Assembly: GCA_964019155.1 (NCBI GenBank)
Contig: OZ025241.1
Coordinates: forward strand, 25,306,559-25,370,558
Direction of reading: 5' to 3'
From: Osedax fenrisi
Lineage: Eukaryota > Annelida > Polychaeta > Sabellida > Siboglinidae
Length of the DNA stretch: 64,000 bases
Translations under genes and position numbers: made by a program
Notes under the pieces: generated by a model
What the model was told of the DNA's origin: nothing
The model's database searches: none
The model's input: only the letters and a program-made list of their open reading frames with translations
Shown: piece after piece, positions 36,500 through 47,558 of the stretch
Layout: every line of letters begins with the position of its first letter
Position numbering within the stretch: the stretch's first letter is position 1

Positions 36500-37423
36500 G
36501 TATATATATATATATATATAATATTATTAATAGTTGTATGTTATCTATAGATATTATAATTATAACTTATATATATTCCCATATAATGTTTATATTATAT
36601 ATGTATACATATTATAATATTTATTTGTATATAATATACTTAATTTAATATTTGTATACTATATATATATATATAATATATATTATATATTATAATAAAT
36701 AAGTTATATTAAATGATCAAAATAATAATGTATTTATTGTAAAATTCTAGGTTAAAGATTGTTATAAATTTGTATTTGCCTAGTTTTAAACCAGTTGTAA
36801 TTTTATAATAATGCATAATACATATTTACACATGTTAAACATAATTTGACACTTTGATATTATATATAATATATAGTATAATATGGTATAATATAGTATA
36901 ATATTAATATGATTATTTCATAAATTTCTACAAAAATGCCTTATGTTTTAATATATTTTTGTAAATAGTTTTACAACATTGAGTAACAATGCCTTATATT
37001 AAAATATTAAGTTTAATTACTAATTATATATACGACTTGAATGCCGATTTATAATATACATGTAGTACTAATAATATATGTATATTATAACAGGATATAT
37101 TACTACTTATTAAATTATTACCTCAGTAAACACATTAATTTTGAATGTATTTAAATTACTACTGGTATATGTATGCAAGGTTATGCATTGTTATACAATT
37201 ACAACTGAGCAACATCATATTAATAACAATCTTTAAAACCTAAATATGTACTATAAATACATTATTATTTTGAATATTTAATATCACTTATTGATTATAA
37301 TATATAATATATTATATATAAATAGTATACACATTTTAAATTAAGTATATTATATATAAATAAATATTATACTATGTATACATATATAATATAAATATCA
37401 TTATATAGGTAATACACTGTAAT
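36500..37423. repeat. AT-rich arm segment matching 8600-9430
   Basis: Inverted copy of the left-arm stretch that contains GCATACATATACCAGTAGT and TTACTGCAG-type motifs. Direct-orientation relatives lie at 40460-40720. No coding frame. Confidence 0.7.
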
Positions 37424-37496
37424 CTGCACATTGGATGATGCAATGGGTGATGCAATGGGCGACGCTCTTTGGGCGTGTCTTATCGTAACGCTTCAT
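37424..37496 (-). CDS. short first-exon-like ORF, right-arm unit (donor lost)
   Basis: The frame starts MKRYDKTRPKSVAHCITHC and continues to CIIQCA. The TATA box lies at 37554-37561. The donor-like GT has become AT, so this copy could not splice as the others could. Confidence 0.25.
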
Positions 37497-37553
37497 TGCA
37501 CATATTATCACGACATGTATGATATAATACAATCTTATTATGCTCTGTACATC

Positions 37554-37561
37554 TATTTATA
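37554..37561 (-). promoter_or_regulatory. TATA box of right-arm unit
   Basis: TATAAATA read on the minus strand, in the same position relative to the short ORF as in unit 2. Confidence 0.35.
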
Positions 37562-37641
37562 GATATGTGGTAGATCAACTATATAATATCTATGTATATC
37601 TGTAATATATGTGTGTATGTTTGTGTGTGTATCTGTGCGTG

Positions 37642-37690
<49 letters not shown>

Positions 37691-37822
37691 TATACTTTAC
37701 TATAGTATCAAAGTATAAAATTAAGTATATTATATACAAATACATATTATAAAATTACAACAGGATTACAACTGCGTTTTAGTAAATCCCATACTATTAA
37801 TATATAATTATGCATAAAGGAT

Positions 37823-37853
37823 ATAGAGCTAGAGAGCTTTTCTCTAGCTCTAT
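37823..37853 (-). repeat. stem-loop, right-arm unit
   Basis: Perfect 12-bp ATAGAGCTAGAG stem with 7-nt loop. Confidence 0.7.
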
Positions 37854-38068
37854 GATAAAGTATAACACCTATCAATTATATATGTTATATTTTTATATTT
37901 AACAATACTATTTTATATTACCTTATTAAATCAACTCGTAGTATATATGATATATAATCTAAATATTGGTAAGTTGTCTTTAAAGGAAGTAGAATAAAAG
38001 GAAGTGTATATATAATGAAATAAATAAACAATACCGTTGATTTCAATTTTCGCGCCATACACAATAAC

Positions 38069-38141
38069 CTAGGCATTGGATGATGCAATGGGTGATGCAA
38101 TGGGCGACGCCCTTTGTGCGTGTCTTGTCGTAACGCTTCAT
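38069..38141 (-). CDS. short first-exon-like ORF, right-arm unit
   Basis: Minus-strand ATG opens a 24-codon frame (MKRYDKTRTKGVAHCITHC, ending CIIQCL) that meets a donor-like TAG/GTTATT in phase 1. Relative to the unit at 8095 it has four extra codons from a 12-bp duplication. The TATA box is at 38199-38206. Confidence 0.3.
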
Positions 38142-38198
38142 TTCACACATAATCACGACATGTATGCTATAATACAATCTTATTATGCTCTGTACATC

Positions 38199-38206
38199 TA
38201 TTTATA
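38199..38206 (-). promoter_or_regulatory. TATA box of right-arm unit
   Basis: TATAAATA on the minus strand, 58 bp before the ATG. Confidence 0.35.
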
Positions 38207-38286
38207 GATATGTGGTAGAACAACTATATAATATCTATGTATATCTATAATATATGTGTGTATGTTTGTGTGTATATCTGTGCGTG

Positions 38287-38289
<3 letters not shown>

Positions 38290-38346
<57 letters not shown>
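38290..38346. repeat. (TA)n microsatellite
   Basis: TA tract between two tandem units of the right arm, mirror of 7898-7942. Confidence 0.9.
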
Positions 38347-38347
<1 letters not shown>

Positions 38348-38479
38348 TATACTATACTATAGTATCAAAGTATAACATTAAGTATATTATATACAAATAC
38401 ATATTATAAAATTACAACAGGATTACAACTGCGTTTTAGTAAATCCCATACTATTAATATATAATTATGCATAAAGGAT

Positions 38480-38510
38480 ATAGAGCTAGAGAGCTTTTCT
38501 CTAGCTCTAT
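38480..38510 (-). repeat. stem-loop, outermost right-arm unit
   Basis: Perfect 12-bp stem with the same sequence as 7740-7770. Confidence 0.7.
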
Positions 38511-38895
38511 GATAAAGTATAACACCTATCAATTATATATGTTATATTTTTATATTTAACAATACTATTTTATATTACCTTATTAAATCAACTTGTAATA
38601 AATAATCTATATATTGATAAATTGTCAATATAGGAAGTTTAATACATAGGAAGAATTAGCAAATAATGAAGTAATTAATCAATACAGTTAATATCAATTT
38701 TCGCGCTAAACACAATTTCCACAATAACACACTCATCGATATAAAGAAAGTCACTTTATTTATATCGATGAAGACACTTACCTGCGCACTGGGTGTGGTG
38801 GGTGACGCAATTAGCATGACTTTTCGTAATTCTTCATTTCATACAGTATTTAAGACATGTATGATATAATACATTCGTGGAATGTTATGAACCTC

Positions 38896-38903
38896 TATTT
38901 ATA
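38896..38903 (-). promoter_or_regulatory. TATA box of outermost right-arm unit
   Basis: TATAAATA on the minus strand, mirror of 7347-7354. The unit's donor-like GCAG/GTAAGT and the CATCGATATAA hairpin (38737-38770) are kept. Confidence 0.3.
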
Positions 38904-38955
38904 GATATGTAGAAGAAAAACTAGAAAATATATAATATTTATTGCATATTAATCA

Positions 38956-39742
38956 TATTATTTATAGTTATTTTACCTAATTATATCTTATATACATATT
39001 CCATTATAATAATGTATATTTACAAACTAATGAACTAATTAATTCATTAGTGCATTAGTACTTTAATGTGGGATGTGAAATAAATCACAGAAATATTAAA
39101 TAGAAATAAGTGTATAAATTAACACTAATAGATGGTATATATATATATATATATGTTTGTGTATGTGTGTATGTGTATGCGTATGTATATATTATACAAT
39201 TATATTGATATATAATTCTATTAATAATAATTCTTATTGATACGAGATATATTTAATAAAATATAATATTTCACAATATATATCGCTGTTGTAATATCCA
39301 ATGTATTTATTTGACTTATACAAGTGTATATATTAATATACAAATTTGAATATATATTGAATACACAAATTATTGATATCCAAAGTGTTTATTTGACCTA
39401 TAAAATATACAAAATTGGAAAATACATTGAATACATAATATATTCATATCCAAAGTGTTTATTTGACCTATAAAATATACAAAATTGGAACATATATTGC
39501 ATGAATAAAATAATTATATCCAAAGTGTTTATTTGACCCATAATATATACACTGGTGGAACGTTGTTATATATTTTACGTTGACGCGCAACGCGTTTGGT
39601 TGCTTGGGTTATGTGATTTATTTCACATCCCATATTAAAGTACTAATGCACTAATGAACTAATTAGTTCATTAGTTTAGAAATATACATTATTATATTTA
39701 AATATGTATATAAGATATAATTAGGTAAAAAACTATTAATAA
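38956..39742. mobile_element. MITE-like element with about 130-bp inverted ends
   Basis: 38956-39088 and 39613-39742 are reverse complements (shared ACATTAAAGTACTAATGCAC-type sequence). The interior contains the second minisatellite-bearing family in reverse (39136-39608), so one element appears nested in another or uses it as filler. No transposase. Confidence 0.6.
39136..39608 (-). mobile_element. second minisatellite-bearing repeat family, copy 2
   Basis: Reverse complement of 21146-21600, with about four TTTGACCTATAAAATATAC units. It ends GCAACGCGTTTGGTTGC then TTGGG, a hairpin end like that of the Helentron-like copies although the loop sequence differs. Confidence 0.55.
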
Positions 39743-40248
39743 TGTTATTATATATATATATATAATATAAATGTACATAGCATACAACCAATGTATTATA
39801 TCATACATGTCGTGATAATGTGTGAAATTAAGCGTTGCGACAAGACACGCCCAAAGGGCGTCGCCCGACGGGACCTTATCCCGTTGCATCACCCACTGAG
39901 CATGTAATTGTGTTTGTGCGAAAATTGAAATTAACAGTATTTTTTAATTACTTTGTTGGATAATACTTCCTATATTAACAATTTATCAATATTTAGATTG
40001 TTTATATACTACAAGTTGATTTAATAAGGTAATATAATAATATTATTGTTAAATATAAACATATATACTTATATAATTAATAGGTGTTATCTGTTATCAT
40101 ATAGCTAGAGAAGAGCTGTCTAGCTCTATGTCCTTTATCCAGAATTATATATATAGTTATATTTTGTAATTCACTAAAATACTGTATTATTTCAGTTGTA
40201 ATTGTAAAATATTTATTTGTATATAATATACTTAATGTCATACTTTGA

Positions 40249-40289
<41 letters not shown>

Positions 40290-40720
40290 TATTATATTAT
40301 TCCTATATAATGATATTTATATTATATATGTATACATAGTATAATATTTATTTATATATAATATACTTAATTTAAAATGTGTATACTATTTATATATAAT
40401 TTATTATATATTATAATCAATAAGTGATATTAAATATTAAAATAATAATGTATTTATAGTATACATTTAGATTTTAAAGATTGTTATTAATATTTTGTTA
40501 CTCAGTTGTAATTTTATAACAATACATAACCTTGCATACATATACCAGTAGTAATTTAAAAATATTCAAAATAAATGTGTTTACTGCAGTAGTAATTTAA
40601 TAAGTAGTAATATAGCCAGTTATAATATACATATACTAGTAGTAATACATGTATATTATAACTGGGCATATCAAGTCGTATATAATTAGTAATTACAACT
40701 TGATTAATAATATCCGAAAA
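39743..40720 (+). repeat. third, direct-orientation copy of the outer arm units
   Basis: Matches 8040-8900 in the same orientation. Included are a degenerate short ORF (ATG changed to ATT near 39828, CACGCCCAAAGGGCGTCGCC kept), a diverged stem-loop at 40098-40130 with one mismatch, a TA run and the ACCAGTAGTAATTTAA segment. It lies outside the right arm, so the unit also spreads or duplicates independently of the inverted repeat. Confidence 0.65.
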
Positions 40721-40811
40721 AATTCCAAGTTTTACTCAATTTTGTGAACATATTTAAGAAAATATATTAAAACCAATTTTTTTACTATAAGGGTGTGTTT
40801 TTGGTCAACCA

Positions 40812-40969
40812 CAGGTGTAACAACCACAGGTGGAAAAACTACAGGTGGAAAACCCACAGGTGTACGAGAAATTCGTATTCACTGTATGTAAAAATCCAAC
40901 TGTTACAAAACACGTCTGGTTGTGCTATTTATTCTAACCACAGCACTTACCATCTGCGCCACACAGGTG
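40812..40969. promoter_or_regulatory. 15-bp-periodic CAGGTG (E-box) array
   Basis: CAGGTG occurs at 40812, 40827, 40842 and 40857, exactly 15 bp apart, and again at 40964. The surrounding unit is CCACAGGTGTAACAA and variants. CAGGTG/CACCTG is a binding core for bHLH and Snail/ZEB-type factors. A plain minisatellite is the alternative reading. Confidence 0.35.
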
Positions 40970-40972
40970 GAT

Positions 40973-41006
40973 CATAGATCCAGAGAGAACTTTCTCTAGA
41001 TCTATG
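40973..41006. repeat. diverged stem-loop with a compensatory change
   Basis: CATAGATCCAGAGA pairs with TCTCTAGATCTATG except at one C/A position. Compared with CATAGAGCTAGAG copies, a G-C pair has become T-A on both sides. Confidence 0.55.
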
Positions 41007-41050
41007 CTTTGAACGCACGCATAATAAGCTCATGAAATTCATCATAAAAT

Positions 41051-41068
41051 ACGTCACAATTGTGACGT
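41051..41068. promoter_or_regulatory. 18-bp perfect palindrome with two TGACG half-sites
   Basis: ACGTCACAATTGTGACGT. It contains two CRE-like CGTCA/TGACG half-sites around CAATTG. It lies 45 bp after the stem-loop and about 80 bp after the last CAGGTG. Confidence 0.4.
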
Positions 41069-41120
41069 TATCTATTTTTAGGTATGCGCGCATTTATTTA
41101 CCAAAAATTAAATTGAAGTT

Positions 41121-41155
41121 ATGTATGTGAGCGTGTATGTATGCGTGTATGTATG

Positions 41156-41189
<34 letters not shown>

Positions 41190-41236
41190 TGTATGTATGT
41201 ATGTATGTATGTATGTATTTATGTATGTATACATCA

Positions 41237-41273
<37 letters not shown>

Positions 41274-41286
41274 TATAATAATAATA

Positions 41287-41329
<43 letters not shown>

Positions 41330-41372
41330 TATAATAATAATAATATAATAATAATATATAATAATATTATAT

Positions 41373-41429
<57 letters not shown>

Positions 41430-41430
41430 T
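41121..41430. repeat. (TATG)n followed by (TA)n
   Basis: TATG tetranucleotides to about 41230, then three TA tracts separated by CTATAATAATAATA-like spacers. Confidence 0.95.
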
Positions 41431-42762
41431 ATATAATATACGGAATGAGAAGACAAAACGGGATTATAAATACGGAATACGCTGACACGAAGATTAAGCC
41501 GACAATTTTGTATCAACCACCGACTTTAATTTATGAATTACTATATGTTAGAGAAATAATTGGTATATAATTAAATACTATTTTAATAATCGTTATATTA
41601 TAATGAATATATTTAATTATCATTTGGTTTTGTAGAGAATAGACTATAAATAATTACATTTTTAGATTTCTGCATGTATATACTTGGTTACAAAAAAAAC
41701 GAAAACTGTTGACACACTGTTTTTACCGAAATACAGCAACTTAATGCGTATATGTCAAATGGCAATTTATGAATTAATATATTAAATGTACTTTAGAATA
41801 AATATATTGAATAAAAATATAAAAGATGTTATTAATTAAAAATATACATTTTGAATTAAATATTATTATTATTTTGTAAAAATATACATCAATTTCTATT
41901 TATAATCAAATATTTGTATGACTCATAAAAACTTAGGAAATAGTAGTAATTATTTAAATTTCAATATTATTGTTTCAGATTATTTCAAAATTTAAATAAT
42001 AATAAATAATTTATATATCATTAAATATAGTATGTATTATATTTCAATAAATTATCTATTTATATATATATATATATAGTAAATAAATATATAAATATAT
42101 GTTATATATTATTGAATATAGAATCGTAAGTAAGATACTATAGTAACGATTTTCGAATTATTTGTTTTTCAATAAGTTATTTATTATTCATATATTACAT
42201 TTAATAATGTAACATTATTAATTCATTCTAACTTTCTATATAATATCTAATATTAGTAATATTACAATAATTTTAAATATTTATAAACCAAACTAGTATA
42301 AAATGTAAATACTATACATTTATAGTCTACGAATAATCCAACTATAATCATTATAATAATGTATTGGTACGATATAAATAAAACCATAGGAATAAAACCT
42401 ATAAGAATACGATTTTTTATATTGATGCTATTATAATAAATTTGATATCATTAGACATATTATTAAATTCTATAATAGAAGTCGTATTTTAGTTATTTTT
42501 TATTTTTATTTAAAAAAAAGTTATGCACAAAAAAAATAGTAAAAATAATACATGGTGTAGATAGGAATTATACATGTTTTAATTAATTTATAATACTTAT
42601 GCAATCATGATTCATTCAATAATTTATATGTTTTAATAGTATATATTCGATATTATTAACACATAGATTAATAATAATATTTGTATCCGCTTTTTGTATT
42701 GTATTCAATAAATATATATTATTATTATATACACACTTATGTAAGCCTATTTATTTAGTATT
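41431..42762. other. AT-rich intergenic DNA
   Basis: A less AT-rich segment at 41435-41530 and another at 41665-41760 (acceptor-like TTTTTAG then a 15-codon frame FCMYILGYKKNENC) are too weak to call exons. Confidence 0.4.
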
Positions 42763-43218
42763 AACAAAGATTTTGCGAAGCAAAGATATAACACTCCCTA
42801 TGAATGCAACGTAATTTAGTAATATCCCCTGCCGCTGATAGCAGTATTATCGAAATCACTGAAATAGATTTAGGTTCGGCTCATTTGCATACAACAATGT
42901 TTTCATTGCTCTATTAAACTACATGCAATATAAATTAGCTTTTACTTACTAAATATATACTTATAGCATTTAAAACATACATATCATATTTGTTTGTTAT
43001 AAATTAATAATGAACACTTAGTTTTCAACATATAAATATTAATTTAAAGCATATTATTTAACATTTTAAAAGTGTATAGTTAAATACGAATTTACATTAT
43101 AAACAACACATAGTTCCTAAAAGTAACCCGCTATAGGTGGCACTGGGGTATTTTGTATACAAATTCGAAAAACACGATTTCGCGTAAGTGTTATATCTTT
43201 CCTTCGGAAAATCTTTGG
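42763..43218. mobile_element. MITE-like element with about 32-bp inverted ends
   Basis: 42763-42795 and 43187-43218 are inverted copies (ATATAACACT inner motif). Each end holds a small hairpin, TTTGC-GAA-GCAAA on one side and TTTCC-TTC-GGAAA on the other, so a base pair changed on both strands. Length about 455 bp, non-coding. Confidence 0.45.
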
Positions 43219-43597
43219 TATTAATTCAATATAAATATAATGGGATATGTATATAGATATACAAAATGTTTAATCTGGTATATATATATACCTCAATCCA
43301 AAGTGGCGAGTATTAGAATCATCTAGAATTATATTTTAAAGTGATGCCACACATGAAAATATACGCACGAAACAACCTCACTTGCGAATATCAAACGTTT
43401 CTATAAAAACATAATTATTTTCAAAATGCATGCGAATATTCGTAGGTATTTACGTTTTACTTCTATTTATATACATCATTTTAACTCTCCCTAATAAATG
43501 TAATCTAACGTTAACATTTTAATTGATACATGTAAAAATGTATATAAATATACGAGCGATTTCCATATAGTTTAGGTGTGGAATGGACTTTATAGAT

Positions 43598-43900
43598 ATA
43601 ATAGCCATACCCTAGCTAGCTTTGCTATGTTTTTTATTGTTTATCTATCTATTTTTTATTAATTATAGCGATTCCTAATTCTGTATTTCTGATGTACACG
43701 ACACAGCTTTATTATGTTTTTTATTGTTTACATATCTATTTTTTATAAATTATAGCTCTTGCTGATTCTGAATTTCTGCCGAACCCAACCCGGCTTTATT
43801 ATGTTTTTTATTGTTTACCTATCTATTTTGTATTAATTATAGGCTATAATTTATAGCTATTCATGATTATGCATTGCTGCCATACCTGACCCGTAACATT
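43598..43900. repeat. 87-bp tandem repeat, about 3 units
   Basis: TATGTTTTTTATTGTTTA starts at 43626, 43713 and 43800. Units also share ATCTATTTT and TTATAGC motifs. Confidence 0.8.
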
Positions 43901-44690
43901 ATGTATTATATAACTCATTGATAACAAAATTATTGTCTAATTAATTGAAAACCAATTATATTGTTAGATTTATTTTATATTGTATAAAATACTTTTACTA
44001 TAATTTTAAATAAGCATTTTTTATATTTTCGATAATGATAAGTTATTAGTATTTAAATCGTAATTGAACCGAAATCATATTTTGATACCCGAAACCTTCC
44101 AGGTAGTCAATTACCCGAAACTACCCGACATCATTTACAACACTAATATGTATGATATTATATTTAAATATTTATAAAAATATATAGTTAAATATATATA
44201 TATTAGTCATTAATATTTTCTTGTATAAAAGAATAATAAATTAATTATGGATTCTTACATGTCAATTTTATTTCAAATTAAAATACTAAATATATCAATT
44301 GTATCAATTATGTTATATTCATTTAAACAATAATCAATTAATTATTCTTGAAAACTTATATAAATCTTTGTATTTGATCAATATTAATAATTTAATTTAT
44401 AATAAAAACAGATTTTGTGTATTTGTATCAAATAATCATAAATATATTTAATTGTATTACATTTATTTATATTTGTTAGTGTAATTATATTAGAATAATA
44501 CATTACATAAATATTATTATTTGATTCAAACATTAACATAATTATCAAAATCAAATTTAGTATATTTGTATATGAATCATTAATCAGAAATGTATTTATA
44601 TTAAAGTATATTTGTATATACAAGTTGTTAAGTTATTAGAAAAAGAATCAATGCGTTAAATACATTATTTATTAACTTTGTACATTTATC
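43901..44690. other. AT-rich DNA with a hAT-like terminus
   Basis: Near 44090-44150 the sequence ACCCGAAACTACCCGAC and TTTACAACACTAA resembles the end of a hAT-type MITE. The rest is featureless. Confidence 0.35.
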
Positions 44691-45049
44691 ACGGCTCTTA
44701 TAGATAGGCGTCTAGCATTGCTTAATCATGTGATACGGCATCGATTGATGTATGGGCATATTCCTAGCACTCGACGTGTGTTAGTATAATGCGAGATAAT
44801 AATACACAAAGTAATAGTGATAATAACATAACATCACCTCTTCCAAGAAGAAGATATATTACAGGACAATTCGGTAGGGAGTGTGCCTGTTCCTGGAGCT
44901 TTGGCGTATAGTTTCCTAAGCTGCTTTTGGTTCTATAATAGCTGTGTATGAGAGGATGGTATTATTATCAGATGGTGGTGTTGGGTAATTAGATAAATGT
45001 AGTGTTTGGGTATGAGTGGGGGTATTCTCTATGGTGGTGTAATTTTCTT

Positions 45050-46350
45050 GGGGTTAGTTGTAGGTGTTTATTTTATGTCTTGTACGTCATAGGATGTTTC
45101 CCGTATGGGTACACATGACACATGATTCTGGTTCGTTTCTTGACAATGGTAGCTGGGGATCATGTGAATTTTAAGGAGTCTCGAATTTTACAGATTTGAA
45201 CGTTCTGTACGCGGTTTTCTTGCAAGTAATGTCATCTAGTTAATTTATGTATGTTTGATGTGTTTGTAGTTTCGTGCGTTCTGATGTTTGGATTGATGTA
45301 AGAGTAGGTGTAGAGGGCTGGGGTCATTACATTTTGAGGGTTATTTCTCTAAGATAGTAGTGCTTTAGTTATCTTATTGATGTATGTATTTTTTATAATG
45401 TTCTTTATGATCTGAACGTGTCTTTATATGAATTAATTTGATGCTAGGTAGTAAGGACTGGATGAAATGTGGGTGATGTCCTATTAGTGGAGGACATATA
45501 TGGTATGCTTCTGCTGTTTGGTGGTAGTTTACAATTGCTTATTGGATGTGTCTGGAATCTTTCGCATTGGTTGGAATACCATATTACATATAATATCATG
45601 ATGTCGCCTTACTTCTTTGGTGCATATGTTATGCTGGATACCTATGTTGTAGGCTTATTTACCGATATGATGATTCCTTTGGACATCATACGCTATAGTT
45701 CCATATATACTTTAAAGTTGATTCCGACACATATATTCGCATGTAACAAGGGTCGTACTTATTTGTCGAGGCTTATTTGAAGTGTTACGGGAAATATTCT
45801 GGTATCATTTTTAGCGGGTGGTTTTGATATAGGTGGGATTATGTCTATTGTGAATAATATTTTTATGAGGCTTAGCCTTCTGCAGATGTGTCTATTAGTC
45901 ATATTATAGGGGGTTGTGGGGATTCGACTATAGTGAAGTTTATATCGTATAATATGCCATTATAATTATAACATATTAATGTTATGCCTTAGGTCGCAAT
46001 AGGTTTATTGTCATATTCTAAGAGTATGTATGGATAGGGGTTAGTTAAGTAGGCTTTCTAATGTCATTGTATACCTTAAAGGATAGTACATTACTTTAAG
46101 ACCCTTTGTCAACTTTAAATAATATATATGTTCTATTTTTAAAGGGTATGAATAGTTTAACATAATTTAATAAAAATCTTGTATCTTATGTCCTGGTCTG
46201 CTACATGTAAGTTTGATGTAATTTAGTGGACTCCTGTTTCTTGTAGTTCTTATAGTAATGTCTGCTCCTATAGAAGGATTCGAAGTGGTTCATCCTGTTA
46301 CAAGTATTGCATCTGAGTCCGAGAGCTGCTTCCTGTAATTTATTTCAACA
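45050..46350 (-). mobile_element. decayed Ty3/gypsy remnant
   Basis: Minus strand, in order. Near 46311-46280 is a gag zinc-knuckle remnant CNTCNRMNHF with its last Cys lost. Near 46115-45980 is a retropepsin-like stretch (DKG in place of DTG, then NVLSFKVYNDIRKP). Near 45970-45910 is LICYNYNGILYDINFTIVE, typical of the following protease part. Near 45185-45115 is an SPATIVKK segment resembling integrase C-termini. Only about 0.7 kb separates protease and integrase ends, so most of RT and RNase H is deleted. Stops are numerous. The composition is clearly less AT-rich than the flanks. LTRs not found. Confidence 0.6.
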
Positions 46351-46394
46351 TATAGTTTTTTTGTAGTCTCAAACTAACAGAATAAACAGAATTA

Positions 46395-47052
46395 ACAGAA
46401 TAAACAAGATTATCTTCCTGCTTGGATATGGTGAATATCTCCATGAGTATATAAAATATAATCTCTAGAATCCGGTATCATCTTCATGAATTTCGTATAT
46501 ATATATGGCATTATACACTGTGATATTTAATGAACAGAAACCTCTATATTCGCATACTATATACTATATATGTATATTATAATCATATATGATCATATAT
46601 TTACATTATATACATACTATATTATTATCATTACAAATATACCCATGCATTCCCAGTTTATTATTATATATATTATTCACGTGTTATATCATATCCGTAT
46701 TTTGTGTATTGTTCCTGTAATAAATGAATGAATTGTATTACGTTTATTTGTTACTGTGTATGGGTAAAAATATACGTTCCACTAGGTGTTTATTTATGGG
46801 TAAAAATATACGTTCCACTAGGTGTTTAATCATGGATACAAATATACGTTCCACTAGGTGTTTATTTATGAGTACAAATATACGTTCCACTAGGTGTTTA
46901 TTTATGGGTAAAATAATATGTTCCAATATTGATTTTTTATATGTAAAAGGAAACCACTTATCTGCTCACAAACTACCTATTCTACCACCTAATGGAACAA
47001 ATTATTTGACCTATAATGTTACGTTTCGGCAACTAGTTTCTGGTTGCTTAGG
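46395..47052 (+). mobile_element. Helentron-like element, copy C (5'-truncated)
   Basis: Begins within the decayed cassette (ACAAGATTATCTTCCTGCTT). It carries the 36-bp minisatellite (46755-46920) and ends with the GCAAC...GTTGC hairpin and TTAGG. It abuts the gag end of the gypsy remnant. Confidence 0.6.
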
Positions 47053-47344
47053 ATAGATTATTTTTAATAATATATATACATATATATACATATATATTAA
47101 AAATTAAATTTTCTTTTTATAATAAACATATATTATTTATATAATGGATATATTTTAAATAATTGTAAACGTATTTTAATTGTTTTAATTTAACATTTAC
47201 ATAATGGACACTCTAGAACGTGCAATGTATGTAACTATATAACTATATACATACATATATTATAATATTCATTCAAATATGCATGCGTTCATGCTGAGAT
47301 ATATATGTAGAGTAATTACATTACATTCGTTCGTATTTATTGTG

Positions 47345-47380
<36 letters not shown>

Positions 47381-47516
47381 CTTGTATTACATAATTGTTA
47401 TTATTATATTTTAAATATTTAATATATTTGTTTTAAGGCTATTCTTAATATAAGTTTCGTATAACTTTTGAATTTCCTTCAGTATATTAATTCAATATTC
47501 AGTACATAAATCTTCA

Positions 47517-47554
<38 letters not shown>
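47053..47554. other. AT-rich DNA with TA runs
   Basis: Two long TA tracts (47350-47380 and 47521-47555) and no recognised gene. Confidence 0.5.

Positions 47555-47558
<4 letters not shown>

Larger units (their letters stand above)
33005..38911 (-). repeat. right arm of the very long inverted repeat
   Basis: Reverse complement of 7339-12126, about 1.1 kb longer because it holds one extra TATA/ORF/hairpin unit and extra AT-only sequence. It shares the same internal junctions as the left arm, for example the truncated cassette next to TTTACATGTAAATATTGG. The copies are therefore derived from one rearranged ancestor. Confidence 0.85.

Noticed and set aside
7339..38911. Polinton/Maverick-type giant element
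   Set aside because: No polymerase B, packaging ATPase, integrase or capsid-like frames lie between the arms.
41664..41712. Short exon-like frame after TTTTTAG
   Set aside because: Only 15 codons, no partner donor or poly(A) signal nearby.
45469..45780. 103-codon plus-strand ORF as a gene
   Set aside because: It is antisense to a decayed gypsy remnant whose gag, protease and integrase traces are on the minus strand.
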